Shown here: positions 61,985 to 64,000 of the stretch, in pieces | Numbering within the stretch: position 1 is the stretch's first letter | Layout of the letters: each line of letters begins with the position of its first letter | NCBI GenBank assembly: GCA_030268105.1 | Contig: BSDZ01000089.1 | Span: 1,612,001-1,676,000, forward strand | Origin: Volvox africanus | Taxonomy: Eukaryota > Chlorophyta > Chlorophyceae > Chlamydomonadales > Volvocaceae | Reading direction: 5' to 3' | DNA: 64,000 bases | The notes under the pieces: model-generated | The model's input: only the letters and a program-made list of their open reading frames with translations | Told to the model about the DNA's origin: nothing | Databases searched by the model: none | Program-made: the position numbers and the translations under genes

Positions 61985-62653
61985 TCAGTCCGACTTTTCC
62001 GGATCGCTACCATGCACCAACACATACATGGGTTCGGCACCGCCAGTGTAAGGGACTTTGCGCATTTCGGCAGAGCGCTTGTCGGGCTCCTCCGTTGTCA
62101 TCTCGTTCAGACGGGAGCTGCTAAAGCTCCGCCACCACTCGGTGCTGTGCCAGCCGTTATGGTGATGGTAATGGTAGTGATGGTTATGGCAATGATTGGC
62201 ACCTGCTGTGCCCCCACCCCCGCTGCTGCCCCCATTGCTGCCACTGCGGTGAGGCGCCATGTGAGGCCAAGGATTCTCTTGGTGAGGTGATAATGGAAGC
62301 GATGTTCTCTTCTTTCCATCCCCGGCTCTAGGCACCGGGCTGTCTGGCGGGCGGCACTGGTCGCGGTTGTTTAGAGTGTTTCCAGTGTCCAAAGACGCAG
62401 ACCTTAAGCGTCCGTATTCACCACCCGGCTGCATTTCAGATTTGGCCAGAGTACGGCTTATATTGATGGCCACGTCGTCGCTGTTTGGTCCTTCCTTGCA
62501 GGTGCGGTCAGTTTCCTGCTTGGGCGCGCGGAGAACGAGGGTAGCGGTTGCGTCCGCGGCTGAGTCCAGACGCACAGAGTGACTAGAATCCACAGAAGAT
62601 GTACATATAAGCTGCTTATTAGTTGGGGCGACCCTGCTGCGTACTGGAAACAT
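61985..62653 (-). CDS. Hypothetical His-rich protein
   Basis: An open frame of 222 codons from ATG (62653-62651) to TGA. It is hydrophilic, with Ser/Gly-rich stretches, a His/Asn/Tyr run (NHCHNHHYHYHHHNGWH) coded by ATGGTG-like repeats read on this strand, and a C-terminus GGAEPMYVLVHGSDPEKSD. No known domain. The ATG overlaps an ATG on the other strand in a CATG palindrome. It may be a single exon of a larger gene or a non-coding open frame. Confidence 0.4.
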   Translation of the reverse strand: MFPVRSRVAPTNKQLICTSSVDSSHSVRLDSAADATATLVLRAPKQETDRTCKEGPNSDDVAINISRTLAKSEMQPGGEYGRLRSASLDTGNTLNNRDQCRPPDSPVPRAGDGKKRTSLPLSPHQENPWPHMAPHRSGSNGGSSGGGGTAGANHCHNHHYHYHHHNGWHSTEWWRSFSSSRLNEMTTEEPDKRSAEMRKVPYTGGAEPMYVLVHGSDPEKSD

Positions 62654-63096
62654 GAAGACAGCGGCGTTTGTACGGCTTGGACTCTCAGCCGAGCTTCGCG
62701 AAACATCAGGCTCGGATGACGGAGTGGACGATCCTGAGGTCAGTTTGAGAGGTGTTATTCAACCATGCAAGACACGATGCAGCAGGGAGCTGCACCCTTC
62801 GGAGGTGCTTCCAACAGCGCATCCACCCTGGCGCCCACATAAGATTGGAAATACAAAGGACAACAAATTACATGGCTATATAAATCCAATTGCACCGTCA
62901 GGGTGCCTACGAAATGCCCGCGCCATAACGTCCCGGACTCCCAACTGGACGCCCAGGATGACTCCCAATCCGTCACAAAGCTTAATAGCTCACCAAAAAA
63001 GAAGAAGTCTCCGAAAGCGTCAGACGCGATGAAATCGTTGCCAGCCATGAAGAAACGAACTTGCGAGGTGGCAAAAATGCAGGCGTTTTCGACGAT
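62652..63096 (+). CDS. Possible 5' exons of the lipase-like gene or of a separate small gene
   Basis: ATG at 62652 opens 29 codons (MKTAAFVRLGLSAELRETSG) ending at a donor-like GAG-GTCAGT. A second candidate, roughly 62895-63096, encodes a Lys-rich stretch (LNSSPKKKKSPKASDAMKSL). I could not join them in phase to each other or to the hydrolase exon at 63589. Confidence 0.25.
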
Positions 63097-63588
63097 GTTG
63101 ATTTTCGCAATGTAAGGATTTATGGAAGTTAACTCAATTGGAACAAATATACATTCATGAGACAGCGCAGCTCATGGCAGACGGAAAGAGCCATACGACA
63201 AGAGTCCGAGTCAGCTCTTAAAAGTTTACTTGAAAACTCTGCAGTAGGAGGCGTTATATTCTTACGCAGGATTCGCCCTTTCTTTACGTAGGTGGTCTTT
63301 ACATGGGAGTTTTTTGAGACTTGTACGTTTTGGAACATGAATTAACTGTCGGTTGCACCGTAAAGGCTTTGTAGACCGGCTTCCCACTCACCGCGACTTC
63401 ACGAGAACTTCGATATTTAGTTTTTCTTTGTTTAACCAGCTTTTCCATGGTGGATTTAAAAGGTCGTTCAGGGTGTGGTATACCTGGTAACTTCTTAAAC
63501 CGAAGAAACCAGAGACTCCACACACTGACGTACTCTCCGACAAGACAGCCGCCACAAGCAATCCTCTTCTTACACCATGGCCTTGCAG

Positions 63589-63837
63589 AGCACTGTGGAC
63601 GGTATGATAAAGGTGAAGCGAACTGAAGCAAGCTGGTGCTCTCGCTGGGGCCTAGGGGACGTCATGGCTCTCCTTATTCGACGAGGTTACCATATGATCT
63701 ACGCCCTCCCTTCAACAGTGTGTAGGTACCTGGCTGAGCAAGGCATAGCGGTCCATACGTTCGATGCACATGGGCACGGCAAGTCGGAGCCGCTGGCGGC
63801 GGACAGCCGGGCCCTAGTTGATTCGTACGCGCATCTG
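63589..63837 (+). CDS. Monoacylglycerol lipase-like alpha/beta hydrolase, partial
   Basis: Two exons in phase: 63589-63612 (24 nt, acceptor CCTTGCAG) and 63719-63837 (acceptor TTCAACAG, donor GTGCGT). Together they read EHCGRYDK-VCRYLAEQG then IAVHTFDAHGHGKSEPLA, the segment of MAGL/lysophospholipase proteins that follows the oxyanion-hole HGxGEHxGRY motif and includes DxxGHGxSE. These enzymes release fatty acids from monoacylglycerols or lysolipids. The catalytic Ser (GxSxG), Asp and His lie beyond the right edge, and the preceding HG-motif exon was not found. Confidence 0.65.
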
Positions 63838-64000
63838 GTGCGTAGTAACGCTTCTCGCTACCCACCAATTGTGGAAATCTTAATTACTCGGGGATTTGCG
63901 ATGGAAACCGTGTTTGTGCACCTTCGGGGACATGTTATCGCATGGGACTTACGCCAATGCTAGGAATGGTACTTCCATATGCCTTCGGGCATCACCTTGA

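Overview
The window reads as nuclear DNA of a volvocine green alga (Chlamydomonas/Volvox lineage). Every recognisable gene is split by many short GT..AG introns, exons are GC-rich, proteins carry long Gln/Ala/Ser/Gly tracts, gene ends are followed by G/T-rich sequence with the chlorophycean poly(A) signal TGTAA, and one protease is of a thylakoid-lumen type. The GC level looks lower than in Chlamydomonas reinhardtii, so a Volvox-like alga is my guess; species is not determined. No prokaryotic operon, CRISPR array or rRNA was seen.

Layout: (1) 550-8504, minus strand: ABCB6/HMT1-type half ABC transporter, 16 exons found, last exon(s) off the left edge. (2) 10194-15771, plus: unrecognised Gln/Ala-rich protein built from three divergent copies of a bipartite helical module; all internal introns are phase 0. 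(3) 18633-24964, plus: complete 8-exon, seven-repeat RCC1-like protein, with a duplicated TA-rich ~200-bp block in intron 2. (4) about 27177-31183, plus: very Gln-rich, about 1,300-residue protein. (5) 31184-42115: almost 11 kb without a recognisable exon, G/T-rich up to about 39.1 kb and C/A-rich after it, as if two convergent genes had very long 3' ends. (6) 42116-47714, minus: about 740 disordered residues fused to a myo-inositol oxygenase fold that has lost most of its iron ligands; its first intron holds an AT-rich organelle-like insert. (7) 50099-52698, minus: complete 7-exon POP5 (RNase P/MRP subunit). (8) 53-55.5 kb: dispersed repeats and weak unidentified plus-strand exons. (9) 54952-60976, minus: DEG8-like protease with full catalytic triad and PDZ domain, including a GC-AG intron and a 35-nt microexon. 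(10) 61985-62653, minus: His-rich hypothetical ORF. (11) 63589 to the right edge, plus: start of a monoacylglycerol-lipase-like alpha/beta hydrolase.

The genes share no obvious pathway; they encode metal/porphyrin-type transport, RNA processing, chloroplast proteolysis, lipid hydrolysis and several lineage-type low-complexity proteins, as expected for a eukaryotic chromosome segment. Exon joins were made by reading splice sites, intron phase and family conservation by eye; terminal exons are the least certain. The two most novel items are the three-module protein (10.2-15.8 kb) and the MIOX-like pseudoenzyme fusion (42.1-47.7 kb).
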